From Betaproteobacteria bacterium (GTDB lineage: Bacteria > Pseudomonadota > Gammaproteobacteria > Burkholderiales > Burkholderiaceae_C), in contig CANGHH010000016.1 in the NCBI GenBank assembly GCA_947453725.1, forward strand, positions 36,290 to 100,289: 64,000 nt of DNA, given 5' to 3'. This document shows positions 8,109 to 16,132 of the stretch, piece by piece. Below the pieces are notes generated by a model, which worked only from the letters and a program-made list of their open reading frames with translations, searched no databases and was not told the DNA's origin. Numbering within the stretch: the stretch's first letter is position 1; every line of letters begins with the position of its first letter. The position numbers and the translations under genes were made by a program.

Positions 8109-9190
8109 GTCTGATTCCTCGTCGCGAATTGGTCCGACGGCAGGCGGCGGCCCGCCTCATCGAAGGCCAGTGCCTGCTCAGGCTTCGGCAGCATGCCGAC
8201 GATGTCGCCTGCTGCCAGGCGGCCCGCTGCAGCGCCGACCTTGGCATGGAGGCGCACATCGAGGCCGTCCAGCCGCAGGTGCACGATCGACGCGTCGCCG
8301 AGGTGTTCGGACAGGACCACCGTGGCGTCGATGCCTTGCCCAGGTGCTGCCAAACCCAGGTGCTCGGCGCGCAGTCCGATCCGGCGCGTGCCAGCTGGGG
8401 CGCCTGCGCCCAGCCTCGCCCACAGCGCGCGATGTGCCGGCGACGCGCCGTCGCCGGGCCGGTCGATCAGGTTGATGCGCGGCGCGCCCAGGAAGCCGGC
8501 CACGAACTCGGTCGCCGGGGCATCGTAGAGGTCCAGCGGTGCGCCGAGTTGCTCGATGCGCCCCTGGTGGAAGACGGCGATGCGGTCGCCCATCGTCATC
8601 GCCTCGACCTGATCGTGCGTGACGTAGATCATCGTCGTGCCGAGCGCCTTGTGCAGGCGCGTCAGCTCGATGCGCATGTCCACGCGCAGCGCGGCATCCA
8701 GGTTGGACAGCGGCTCGTCGAAGAGGAAGACCTTGGGCTTGCGCACGATGGCGCGTCCGATGGCCACGCGCTGGCGCTGGCCACCCGAGAGTTCCTTGGG
8801 CAGGCGCCCCAGCAGTTCGGTGATGCGCAGCACCTCGGCCGCACGGCGCACCTGCTCGTCGCGCTGTGCACGCCCCAAGCCGGCCATGCGCAGCGCGAAA
8901 CCCATGTTCTCGGCCACGGTCATGTGCGGGTACAGCGCGTAGCTCTGGAAGACCATCGCCGCGCCACGGTCGGCAGGCCGCAGGTCGTTGGCGCGCTGCT
9001 TGTCGATCAGCAGGTCGCCCTCGTCGATGCCCTCGAGCCCGGCGATCATGCGCAGCATCGTCGACTTGCCGCAGCCCGACGGTCCGACGAAGACCATCAA
9101 CTCGCCGTCCTGCACATCGAGGTCGACGCCCCTGATGATGTCGACCGTGCCGAAGCGCTTGCGGATGCCGCGCAGGCTGACCTGGCCCAT
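8105..9190 (-). CDS. Sugar ABC transporter ATP-binding protein (UgpC/MsmK type)
   Basis: 361 residues. Walker [10 protein letters not shown] (36-44), Q-loop [15 protein letters not shown], signature [14 protein letters not shown], Walker [13 protein letters not shown] and switch His in [12 protein letters not shown] are all intact. The C-terminal about 120 residues form the OB-fold (TOBE) regulatory domain of the carbohydrate-uptake subfamily. It would energise the MalF/MalG-like permeases encoded just upstream. The start at ATG 9190 has GGGAGG 6 bases before it; an in-frame upstream extension lacks domain support. The stop overlaps the GH16 start codon. The 160-base gap to the permease gene (9191-9351) has no recognised feature. 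Confidence 0.93.
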   Translation of the reverse strand: MGQVSLRGIRKRFGTVDIIRGVDLDVQDGELMVFVGPSGCGKSTMLRMIAGLEGIDEGDLLIDKQRANDLRPADRGAAMVFQSYALYPHMTVAENMGFALRMAGLGRAQRDEQVRRAAEVLRITELLGRLPKELSGGQRQRVAIGRAIVRKPKVFLFDEPLSNLDAALRVDMRIELTRLHKALGTTMIYVTHDQVEAMTMGDRIAVFHQGRIEQLGAPLDLYDAPATEFVAGFLGAPRINLIDRPGDGASPAHRALWARLGAGAPAGTRRIGLRAEHLGLAAPGQGIDATVVLSEHLGDASIVHLRLDGLDVRLHAKVGAAAGRLAAGDIVGMLPKPEQALAFDEAGRRLPSDQFATRNQT

Positions 9191-9351
9191 GTCAGCCTCC
9201 CGCTGGCGACGGCGCCGCAGACGCCGTTGGCCATGAAGGGCACTGGGGCGCTGAGCCGCGGCGCGGCATCGCACGGGGCACGCCCCGGGCGAAGAGAGGC
9301 GGAAACTGCACGCGCAGGTCGGGGTGTCGGGTCATGGTCGTGGCCGGGTCG

Positions 9352-10182
9352 TCACTTGACGGCACCGGCGGTCAGGCCGGCGATGAGTTGCCGCGACGAG
9401 ACGGCGAACAGAATGAGCAGCGGAATGGTCGCGATGGCCGAGCCCGTCATCAGCGCGCCCCACTCGGTGTTGAGCGTGCTCTGCAGGCTGCGCAGCGCCA
9501 GCGGCAGGGTGTACTGGTCGGCGCTGCGCAGCACGATCAGCGGGCCGATGAAGTTGTTCCAAGAGGCGATGAAGGTGATCAGCCCCAGCGTGCCCATCGC
9601 GGGCTTGAGCAGCGGCAGCACGATGCGCCAGTAGATGCCGAACTCGCCGCAGCCGTCCAAGCGCGCGGCCTCGATCAGTTCGCGCGGCACCGAGGCGGCG
9701 GCGAACTGGCGCATCAGGAAGATGCCGAAGGCGCTGGCCGCGCCGGGCAGGTACAGCGCGCGATGCTGGTCGATCCAGCCCAGCGCGTCCATGATCATGA
9801 AGGTCGGGATCATGTTCATGAAGCTGGGCAGCAGCATCGTGGCCATCACCAGTCTGAACAGGGCCTTCTTGAAGCGGAACTCCATCAGCGCGAAGGCGTA
9901 GCCGGCCATCGAGCAGAACAGCAAGGTCAGCCCGGTGGACGCCAGCGCCACGTACAGGCTCCAGCCCAGGTTGTGCCAGAACGGCAGGCGTTCGGTGAGG
10001 ATGCCCAGGTTGACGAGCAGGTCGCCGCCGAACCACACCGGCGGGGGCAGGCTGAAGATCGCGCTTCGCGAGTGCGTGGCGAAGACGAACATGAAGTAGA
10101 ACGGCGCCAGCGTGATCAGCGCGCCCACGCCGACGGTGGCGTAGGCGGCCCATGGCGCCAAGCGATTCGGCTGCCTGGTCAT
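9352..10182 (-). CDS. Carbohydrate ABC transporter permease, MalG type
   Basis: 276 residues with six predicted transmembrane helices and the EAA loop of binding-protein-dependent permeases (PRELIEAARLDGCGEFGIYW), which contacts the ATPase. Other MalG-type hallmarks are LMRQF before the loop and ASWNNFIGPLIVL after it. It pairs with the MalF-type protein whose gene overlaps its start (ATGA at 10179-10182). Together they form the inner-membrane pore for the oligosaccharide delivered by the binding protein at 11095-12381. Confidence 0.92.
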   Translation of the reverse strand: MTRQPNRLAPWAAYATVGVGALITLAPFYFMFVFATHSRSAIFSLPPPVWFGGDLLVNLGILTERLPFWHNLGWSLYVALASTGLTLLFCSMAGYAFALMEFRFKKALFRLVMATMLLPSFMNMIPTFMIMDALGWIDQHRALYLPGAASAFGIFLMRQFAAASVPRELIEAARLDGCGEFGIYWRIVLPLLKPAMGTLGLITFIASWNNFIGPLIVLRSADQYTLPLALRSLQSTLNTEWGALMTGSAIATIPLLILFAVSSRQLIAGLTAGAVK

Positions 10183-11087
10183 GCCGCGCCGCCTTTGGGT
10201 CCGAAGGCCCGGTTCGTCAGCCAGGTCATCACGGCGACCACCGCGAACAGCAGCCACGACATCGCGCTGGCGCCGCCGAAGTCGTTGAAGTCGAAGGCCA
10301 TGCGGTACAGGTACACGGCGGCCGTCATGCCGGCCTGGTCGGTGCCGCCGTTGCCGCGTGTCAGGATGAACGGCTCCTCGAACAACTGCAGGCCACCGAC
10401 GACGCTGAGCGTCACGCCGAAGAAGACCATCGGCCGGATGCCCGGCAGCGTGATGAAGCGGAACTGCTGCCACGGGCTGGCGCCGTCCATCGTCGCGGCC
10501 TCGTACAGGTCCTTGGGGATGGTCTGCAGCGCCGCCAGGTACAGCACCAGGTTGAAGCCGAGGTAGCGCCAGAACACCACCAGCGCGATCACCGGCTTGA
10601 GCGAGCCGGGCTCGTTGAGCCAGTCGACCTTGCCGATGCCCACGCGTTCCAGGCCCGCGTTGATGAGGCCGAAGTCGGTGGAGAACATCGCGCTGAACAG
10701 GATCGCGATGGCCACCGTCGAGGTGATGTAGGGCAGGAAGTAGGCCCCGACGACACTGTCGCGCAGGCGTTGGAAGCGTCCGTGGATGAACACCGCCAGC
10801 GGAATGGCGACCAGGTGCTGCGGCACGCCGGAAGCGAAAGCCAGCCACAGCGTGTTGCGCAGCGACTTCCAGAACCATTCGTCGCCCAGGGCGAAGGCGA
10901 AGTTATCCAAGCCCACGTACGCCATCGCGCCCAGGCCGCTGGTCGGCTCCCAGGACTGGAACGCGAGATACAGCGAGAACAGCAGCGGGAACACGCCGAA
11001 TACCGCGAACAGCAGCAGGAACGGGCTGATCAGCACGTACGGCGCCCAGCGTGGCGAGAGACGGAAAGCGGCAGGCAGGCGTGGCAT
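10179..11087 (-). CDS. Carbohydrate ABC transporter permease, MalF type
   Basis: 302 residues, six transmembrane helices, EAA loop in PKDLYEAATMDGASPWQQFR. The N-terminus (PYVLISPFLLLFAVFGVFPL) is the standard first helix of the MalF/UgpA group. ATG 11087 is preferred because the family start aligns there; the frame extends upstream into the binding-protein gene. Its stop overlaps the MalG-type start by four bases, so the pair is translationally coupled. Partners: ATPase 8105-9190 and binding protein 11095-12381. Confidence 0.92.
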   Translation of the reverse strand: MPRLPAAFRLSPRWAPYVLISPFLLLFAVFGVFPLLFSLYLAFQSWEPTSGLGAMAYVGLDNFAFALGDEWFWKSLRNTLWLAFASGVPQHLVAIPLAVFIHGRFQRLRDSVVGAYFLPYITSTVAIAILFSAMFSTDFGLINAGLERVGIGKVDWLNEPGSLKPVIALVVFWRYLGFNLVLYLAALQTIPKDLYEAATMDGASPWQQFRFITLPGIRPMVFFGVTLSVVGGLQLFEEPFILTRGNGGTDQAGMTAAVYLYRMAFDFNDFGGASAMSWLLFAVVAVMTWLTNRAFGPKGGAA

Positions 11088-11094
11088 CGCGGTC

Positions 11095-12381
11095 TCAGCG
11101 CAGCGCCCGGCGCTCGAGCAGGCGCCGGGCATCGGCCAGGGCCTGCGCGATGGGCTTGCCGCGGTCCATCACGTTGGACAGCTCGGTGTTGATGACCTCA
11201 TTGGCGAAGTCGCTTTGCTTGTGAGGGTGGATGGCCGCGATCTTGCGTGCCGCATCGCGCCAGAGCAGGCGCGCGCGCTGGCCGCCGAGGAAGGGCATGG
11301 GCTCCTCGAAGAACGGGTCGTCATAGGTCTCGACCAGGGCCGGGAAGGCGTCTTCGGACTTGAAGGCCGCGAACTGCAGGGCGCGGTCGAGCGTGAGCAA
11401 TTGGATCAGCTCCCAGGCCAGCCCCTTGTTGGCCGCAGGAGCGCGGCGCGGCATCGCGAAGTAGGTGCCGCCGTAGCCGACGAAGGTCTGCTCGGGCAGC
11501 GGCGCTGCGCGCCACTTGCCGCGCGTGTCGGGCGCCACCCAGTTGGCGAGCTGGCCGACCATCCACGCCCCCGTGGGCTCGGTGGCCACGGTGCCGCGGC
11601 GGAAGCCCTCGGCCCATTCGTTGGACCAGGCGTAGGCCCGCGCGTCCAGCCGGTTCTGCCGCGCCTTGCGCGCCAGCTCGAAGGCCCGCACGAAGCGCGG
11701 CGAATCCACCAGCACGCGCGAGTTCTCGTCGAAGTACAGCCCCTCCCCGGGCTGCAGCCCGGCGCGGATCAGGATGTCCTTGATCTGCTGCGCGTTCGCG
11801 ATCAGGTAGGCGCCGGTGGCCGCCTTGAGCCGTATGCCCGCGTTCACGTAGGCCTCCCACGAGGCGGTCAGGTCGGCTTCGACGAGGCCGGCGCGGGCCA
11901 GCAGGTCGTGGCGGTAGAGCAGCGTGCCGGGCCCGATGTCGGTGGGCACGGCGATCACTTCGCTGCGGCGGTTGATCGCCTGGTCGTAGGCGAAGCGGGC
12001 GAAGCGATCGCGCATGCGGCCCACGCCGAAGGCCGGCTGGGCCAGGTCCTCCAGGCCCTGGCCCAGCGCGTAGCGGCCGACGTAGGTCGACTCCAGCGCC
12101 ATCACGTCGGGCAGGTAGGACGATGTGGACAGCGCGGTGGTCATCGCCGTGTGGTGGTCCCCGTACTGGCGGCTGATGACCTCGACCTCGACGTCCGGGT
12201 GGCGTGCCCGCCATGCGGGCAGGGCGGCGCGGACGATCTGGTCCACTGCCGGGAAGGCCGCCACGGTCAGCTTCGGCCGTCCGGTGGCGTGCGCGATCGG
12301 CATGGGCAACGGGAGTGCGCCGGCCAGGCCTGTGGCCAGCAGCGAGCGGCGCAGGCGCGACGGCGGTGATCGAACCATCAT
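11095..12381 (-). CDS. Extracellular sugar-binding protein (ABC importer)
   Basis: 428 residues with a signal sequence containing a twin-arginine-like RLRRSLLATG and a hydrophobic core ending near HATG, then a bacterial extracellular solute-binding protein type 1 fold: LTVAAFPAVDQIVRAALPAW, YGDHHTAMTTALSTSSYLPD, VPTDIGPGTLLYRHDL. The first of two tandem ATGs (12381) overlaps the stop of the phosphorylase gene (ATGA), giving coupling and fixing the start. It would bind glucan oligosaccharides in the periplasm after outer-membrane import and hand them to the MalF/MalG-type permeases. The ligand is inferred from the neighbouring GH16 and phosphorylase genes. Confidence 0.9.
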   Translation of the reverse strand: MMVRSPPSRLRRSLLATGLAGALPLPMPIAHATGRPKLTVAAFPAVDQIVRAALPAWRARHPDVEVEVISRQYGDHHTAMTTALSTSSYLPDVMALESTYVGRYALGQGLEDLAQPAFGVGRMRDRFARFAYDQAINRRSEVIAVPTDIGPGTLLYRHDLLARAGLVEADLTASWEAYVNAGIRLKAATGAYLIANAQQIKDILIRAGLQPGEGLYFDENSRVLVDSPRFVRAFELARKARQNRLDARAYAWSNEWAEGFRRGTVATEPTGAWMVGQLANWVAPDTRGKWRAAPLPEQTFVGYGGTYFAMPRRAPAANKGLAWELIQLLTLDRALQFAAFKSEDAFPALVETYDDPFFEEPMPFLGGQRARLLWRDAARKIAAIHPHKQSDFANEVINTELSNVMDRGKPIAQALADARRLLERRALR

Positions 12382-15300
12382 GCGAGGCCCGCCCCGTGGG
12401 CGGCAAACGCGACCTCGGCCTCGACGGCCGTCACACCACGGGGGTCGAAGCTCAGACCGGAGCAGTCGCGCCAGCCCTGCGCGTCCAGGACCCGCAAGGA
12501 CGTGGAAGTGCCGCGCCGGTAGACATAAGGGATGCGAGCCCAGGTGAATCTGAGGGCGCCACCGGGCGGCAATTCGCGCTCGTCGAGCAGGACCGGGTCG
12601 AAGTGGATGCGCCCCGCGCGGACGCGCAGGCCCAACTCGCCCCAGCGCGTCAGGATCTCTTCCTTGACCTGGCCGGTCATGCCCGGCTGCTGGGCACCGC
12701 CCTCGCCCGGCGTGTGGCTGTAGGGGTCGGTCGGAAAGGCGCCGTAGCTCGCGGGGTCCTTGCGGTAACCCAGTCCCTCGCGCACGCGGCGGTAGTAGCT
12801 GCACAGCGCCGCCAGTTCCGACGCGCCCTGGTCGGACGCGCCAAAGACCCGCTCCTGCACCGCCAGCAGCAACTTGGCCACCATGTGCCAGTAGACGCAG
12901 CCCAGGCCCTCATAGCCAAACATCGTGCCCGATCGCCCGGTGAACTCCCGGTGCTTCATCACACGCTCGTAAGCCGTCACCAGCGCGGGGAGGTCCCGCC
13001 CCAAATCCGCCGCCACGGTTTCGAGATCGTATCGATTGGCCAGGCCCGGCGCGAAGCGCACCGTGCCATCGCTCTGGGTCTGCAGCAGGTCGGTACGCTG
13101 CGCAGCCAGCGTGGCCTGGACGACGGGCAGGCTCAGCGCCTCGGCGTCGAGGCGGTTGCGGTCCAGAAAGCCCGGCAGCGTGCGGTCCGGGTAGAGCAGA
13201 AACGAACCGTGGTGCGCCGAGTACAGCGGGCTGGCGAACAGCGCATCGAGCAAGCTGACCGATTCTGCGGACGACAGAAGACCGCAAGACAGCACGGCGA
13301 CCTGGCCTTCGAGCATCGGGTAGAGGTGCCCGATCACAGCCTTTCCATCGGCGAAGTCGACGACGTTGTAGCTCTCGTAGAGCCCGTCCCTGCGCCGGCA
13401 ACGCCGCAGCGTGGCGTCGACCAGGGGCAGCAGCGCGCTGGCCAGCGCCGGCAGCAGCCCTGCAGGCGCGCGGGCGGCGACCCGACCGGCAGCGCCGAGG
13501 TAGGCCCGGGCGCGCCAGGCGTCGAGGATCGTGCCGGCGGCGTCGAGGAACATGCGGCGCCGGCCCTCATCGTCGACCGCCGTCAGGCCGGTTGAATCGA
13601 CCAGCTCGCGCAGCCGCAGCAGCGCGTCGAGCGTGGCTGCAGACACCATGAAGGGATCGTCAGCGCCGGGCAAGGTCTCCAGGAAGCTCAGGAAGCGCCG
13701 CAGGTGGGCGAGCGTGACGACGGACAGGCCGTGGCCGGCCAGCGCGTTGTTGGCGTCATTCCACTCCGGGCGCTGCGTGTGCAGCCAGAGCCCGCCGCCC
13801 GGGACCAGGCTGCAGGTCTTGGCCAGGACGATCGTGGCCAGCTTCTCGCCCAGGGTGGCGAGCACGGGCTCGCCGCCGTCGTCGCACACGAGCAGACCAT
13901 CGCTGCCGATCGTGAGGGCCCGCTCGTGGGCGCGGCGATGCGCCTCGTGGTCGAAGGCCACCGTGGACTTGGGCTGCGCGACCTGCTGCACGTGGGGCTT
14001 GAGTCGGTAGGGCACGTCGGCAAAGCCGAAAAGCGCGCGGTCCCAGAGCCGCTGCAGCAGGCCGGGTTCGCGCGCCTGAGCGGCCTCGAGCAACTTGAGC
14101 AGGTAGATGACCTGATGGTCGCCCCAGTACCCGATCTGGCTCCACGGGTTGTCGGGCTCCTCCACTTCCCAGTCGATGCCGTCGCGGCCGATGCGGTAGG
14201 GGTTGTAGCCGTCGACCGTCATCGAGCCCAGGAAGACCGCGATCATGGAACCGACGTAGGCGGGTGCGCTGGTCAGCAGCGCCTCCCAGTTCTGGAAGAT
14301 GTCGCGCCAGTTGCCCTCGTAATTCAGCACGCGCCGGCCGGCCGTGTCGCGTGCGCGGATCGAGAAGCGGTTCCAGGGGCGGCTCGGGTCGCCGTGGCGG
14401 CGGCTGAAGGTCAGTGGCAGGTAAGCCGTCACGAGACGCTCGGCCTGCGGCCCCCAGGCATCCCGGGCGAGCGCCAGTGCGTCTGCCCGCTCGATGTGCT
14501 CGGGTCCACTGGCCAGGGCCAGGCGCATCGCAGCGCCCAGGGTCTTGTTGCTGCGGCCCACAAACGCCAGGAGGTCGTCGCGCTCGAAACGCGTCCCGTC
14601 GACGAACACGCCGCCCCGCATGATGTTGAACAGCACGTTGGCGCGGTGGTGTGCGGCGGCCATCGCGTCGCCCGAGTCCTGGAAGGCGTCGGCGCGCGCG
14701 AGCAGTTCGTCCAGCCCCGCGGTGTTGCGGTCGCGGGCGACGGCGATCTCGTCGGGGCTGCCGCCTCCCGATTCGAGCCGGCGGCAGAGCTCGAAAGTCT
14801 GGACCTGGGACCGCGGGCCGTCGATGACGATGTGCCACTCCAGGCCATCCCGATCGATCTCCGCATCGAAGTTGACCAGGAAGGCACCGCGACGACCGCG
14901 GGTCAGGGCCTCGGCCTCGGCCCGCCCGGTGCGGCAGAAGGCATCGACCTGGTGGGCCGACAGCAGGGTCCTGGTGCCGGCCGGTGCCCCGCTGTGCCAG
15001 GCCGTCAACGCGCAGAGGGATTCCTTCGGCTCGGCGCGATCCCAGATCTGCGCATACAGCGTGAACAGGCCCATGCGCCCGCCAGCCGCTGACTCGTTCC
15101 ACTTGTAGGCATCCGCGAGGCAGCTCATGGTGTCCGACAATTTGACACTCAGCCCGGGCGGGACCAGGTTCAGCACACCGTCGAGCACCATGACGGGCAC
15201 TGCGCCGTGCGGCGCCTCCAGGCGCGACGTGCGGACCAGGCCCAGCCCTGCGGCGGTGAACCACTCGTACTGGAACGCCAGCCGCCCGGCAGGGTGCTCT

Positions 15301-15707
15301 TCCCGGAAGCGGATGCGGGTTCCCGACAGGTTCTTCCACACCGAGCGCTGCGCGGCCGGGCGGCCCGGGCCCAGCGCGAACGGTTGCCAGAGAACTTCTT
15401 CCGCGCCGTGCCGGAAGCGGATCCAGGTCCGCGGCCCCGTGTGTTCTCCCCGCAGGTGGATCTTGTCGACGGTCTCGTACGGCAGGAAGGCGCCTTCGGC
15501 GTCGCGCCGGCCGGCGGTGAGGGAGCCTGCGGTCGACACGAAGGCCCACAGGTCGCTGTCGCCCGCCAGGGCCATGAGGAAGGGCGCCAGATGGTCATGG
15601 CCGTCGATGCGGTACCAGGTCTCGGCACCCTCGACGACGAAGCCGCCGCAGACCTGCGCAGCGGCAAGTGCGCGCTCGGCGCGTTCTGCTTGGGGGGTCA
15701 TGTCCAT
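12378..15707 (-). CDS. Putative beta-1,3-glucan oligosaccharide phosphorylase (GH149/GH161-like)
   Basis: A 1109-residue protein without a signal peptide, hence cytoplasmic. Length and layout (N-terminal beta-sandwich, helical linker, large alpha/alpha-barrel from about residue 450, C-terminal beta domain) fit the clan GH-Q phosphorylases. The block RPEWNDANNALAGHGLSVVT places the presumed general acid at Asp651, in the position of the GH94 WND motif. The size and the WNDANNAL wording point to GH149 or GH161, which cleave beta-1,3-glucan oligosaccharides with phosphate to glucose-1-phosphate. First gene of the operon that also encodes the ABC importer and GH16 enzyme, so intracellular phosphorolysis would conserve energy. 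Family assignment is from memory of motifs, not a search; GH94 relatives are the alternative. Confidence 0.72.
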   Translation of the reverse strand: MDMTPQAERAERALAAAQVCGGFVVEGAETWYRIDGHDHLAPFLMALAGDSDLWAFVSTAGSLTAGRRDAEGAFLPYETVDKIHLRGEHTGPRTWIRFRHGAEEVLWQPFALGPGRPAAQRSVWKNLSGTRIRFREEHPAGRLAFQYEWFTAAGLGLVRTSRLEAPHGAVPVMVLDGVLNLVPPGLSVKLSDTMSCLADAYKWNESAAGGRMGLFTLYAQIWDRAEPKESLCALTAWHSGAPAGTRTLLSAHQVDAFCRTGRAEAEALTRGRRGAFLVNFDAEIDRDGLEWHIVIDGPRSQVQTFELCRRLESGGGSPDEIAVARDRNTAGLDELLARADAFQDSGDAMAAAHHRANVLFNIMRGGVFVDGTRFERDDLLAFVGRSNKTLGAAMRLALASGPEHIERADALALARDAWGPQAERLVTAYLPLTFSRRHGDPSRPWNRFSIRARDTAGRRVLNYEGNWRDIFQNWEALLTSAPAYVGSMIAVFLGSMTVDGYNPYRIGRDGIDWEVEEPDNPWSQIGYWGDHQVIYLLKLLEAAQAREPGLLQRLWDRALFGFADVPYRLKPHVQQVAQPKSTVAFDHEAHRRAHERALTIGSDGLLVCDDGGEPVLATLGEKLATIVLAKTCSLVPGGGLWLHTQRPEWNDANNALAGHGLSVVTLAHLRRFLSFLETLPGADDPFMVSAATLDALLRLRELVDSTGLTAVDDEGRRRMFLDAAGTILDAWRARAYLGAAGRVAARAPAGLLPALASALLPLVDATLRRCRRRDGLYESYNVVDFADGKAVIGHLYPMLEGQVAVLSCGLLSSAESVSLLDALFASPLYSAHHGSFLLYPDRTLPGFLDRNRLDAEALSLPVVQATLAAQRTDLLQTQSDGTVRFAPGLANRYDLETVAADLGRDLPALVTAYERVMKHREFTGRSGTMFGYEGLGCVYWHMVAKLLLAVQERVFGASDQGASELAALCSYYRRVREGLGYRKDPASYGAFPTDPYSHTPGEGGAQQPGMTGQVKEEILTRWGELGLRVRAGRIHFDPVLLDERELPPGGALRFTWARIPYVYRRGTSTSLRVLDAQGWRDCSGLSFDPRGVTAVEAEVAFAAHGAGLA

Positions 15708-15744
15708 GGAGATCGAGCTGCTTGACGCTGAAGGCGGTGACTTT

Positions 15745-15758
15745 TGAAAGCGCTTTCA
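15745..15758. promoter_or_regulatory. LacI-family operator palindrome 1
   Basis: A perfect 14-bp palindrome TGAAAGCGCTTTCA with the central CG typical of LacI/GalR-family operators. It lies 38 bases upstream of the phosphorylase start, where bound repressor would block the glucan operon promoter. A near-copy lies 271 bases away by the receptor gene. No LacI-type regulator gene is in the window. Confidence 0.75.
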
Positions 15759-16029
15759 GATTCTGCAGGCCCGGAGTCCATTGGGAACTATGGTTATCCC
15801 AGGCCCAACCCGCGCGTGCGCCTCGCGGCATCGCGCCGGGCGCACGCGTGAATGCGGCTTCATAAGGGGCCGCCAGGTCCTGGTCAGGATTCCACGCCGG
15901 TGCGGTCTGGCGCGAGAAACCGGCCGGACGCATCCACCGGCAGGCCTTGTGGCACACGCGAACGCGAGCACCGCTACCGCCTCCGGGTCAATCCTAGGTG
16001 ACCGCCCTCGACACCCACAGTATTGTCCA

Positions 16030-16043
16030 AGAAAGCGCTTTCA
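16030..16043. promoter_or_regulatory. LacI-family operator palindrome 2
   Basis: AGAAAGCGCTTTCA: 12 of the central bases form a perfect palindrome identical to operator 1; only the outermost left base differs. It sits about 90 bases upstream of the TonB receptor start, so one regulator probably controls both divergent transcripts and could loop the intervening 270 bases. The rest of 15708-16132 contains no gene. Confidence 0.72.
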
Positions 16044-16132
16044 TAAAAGGTTCAGCCCGGTGCAAACCGGCCGCTGTGAGCGACCCCACGGATCGAGACG
16101 CGCCCACTTACCAAACGAACGGAGACCTGTCG

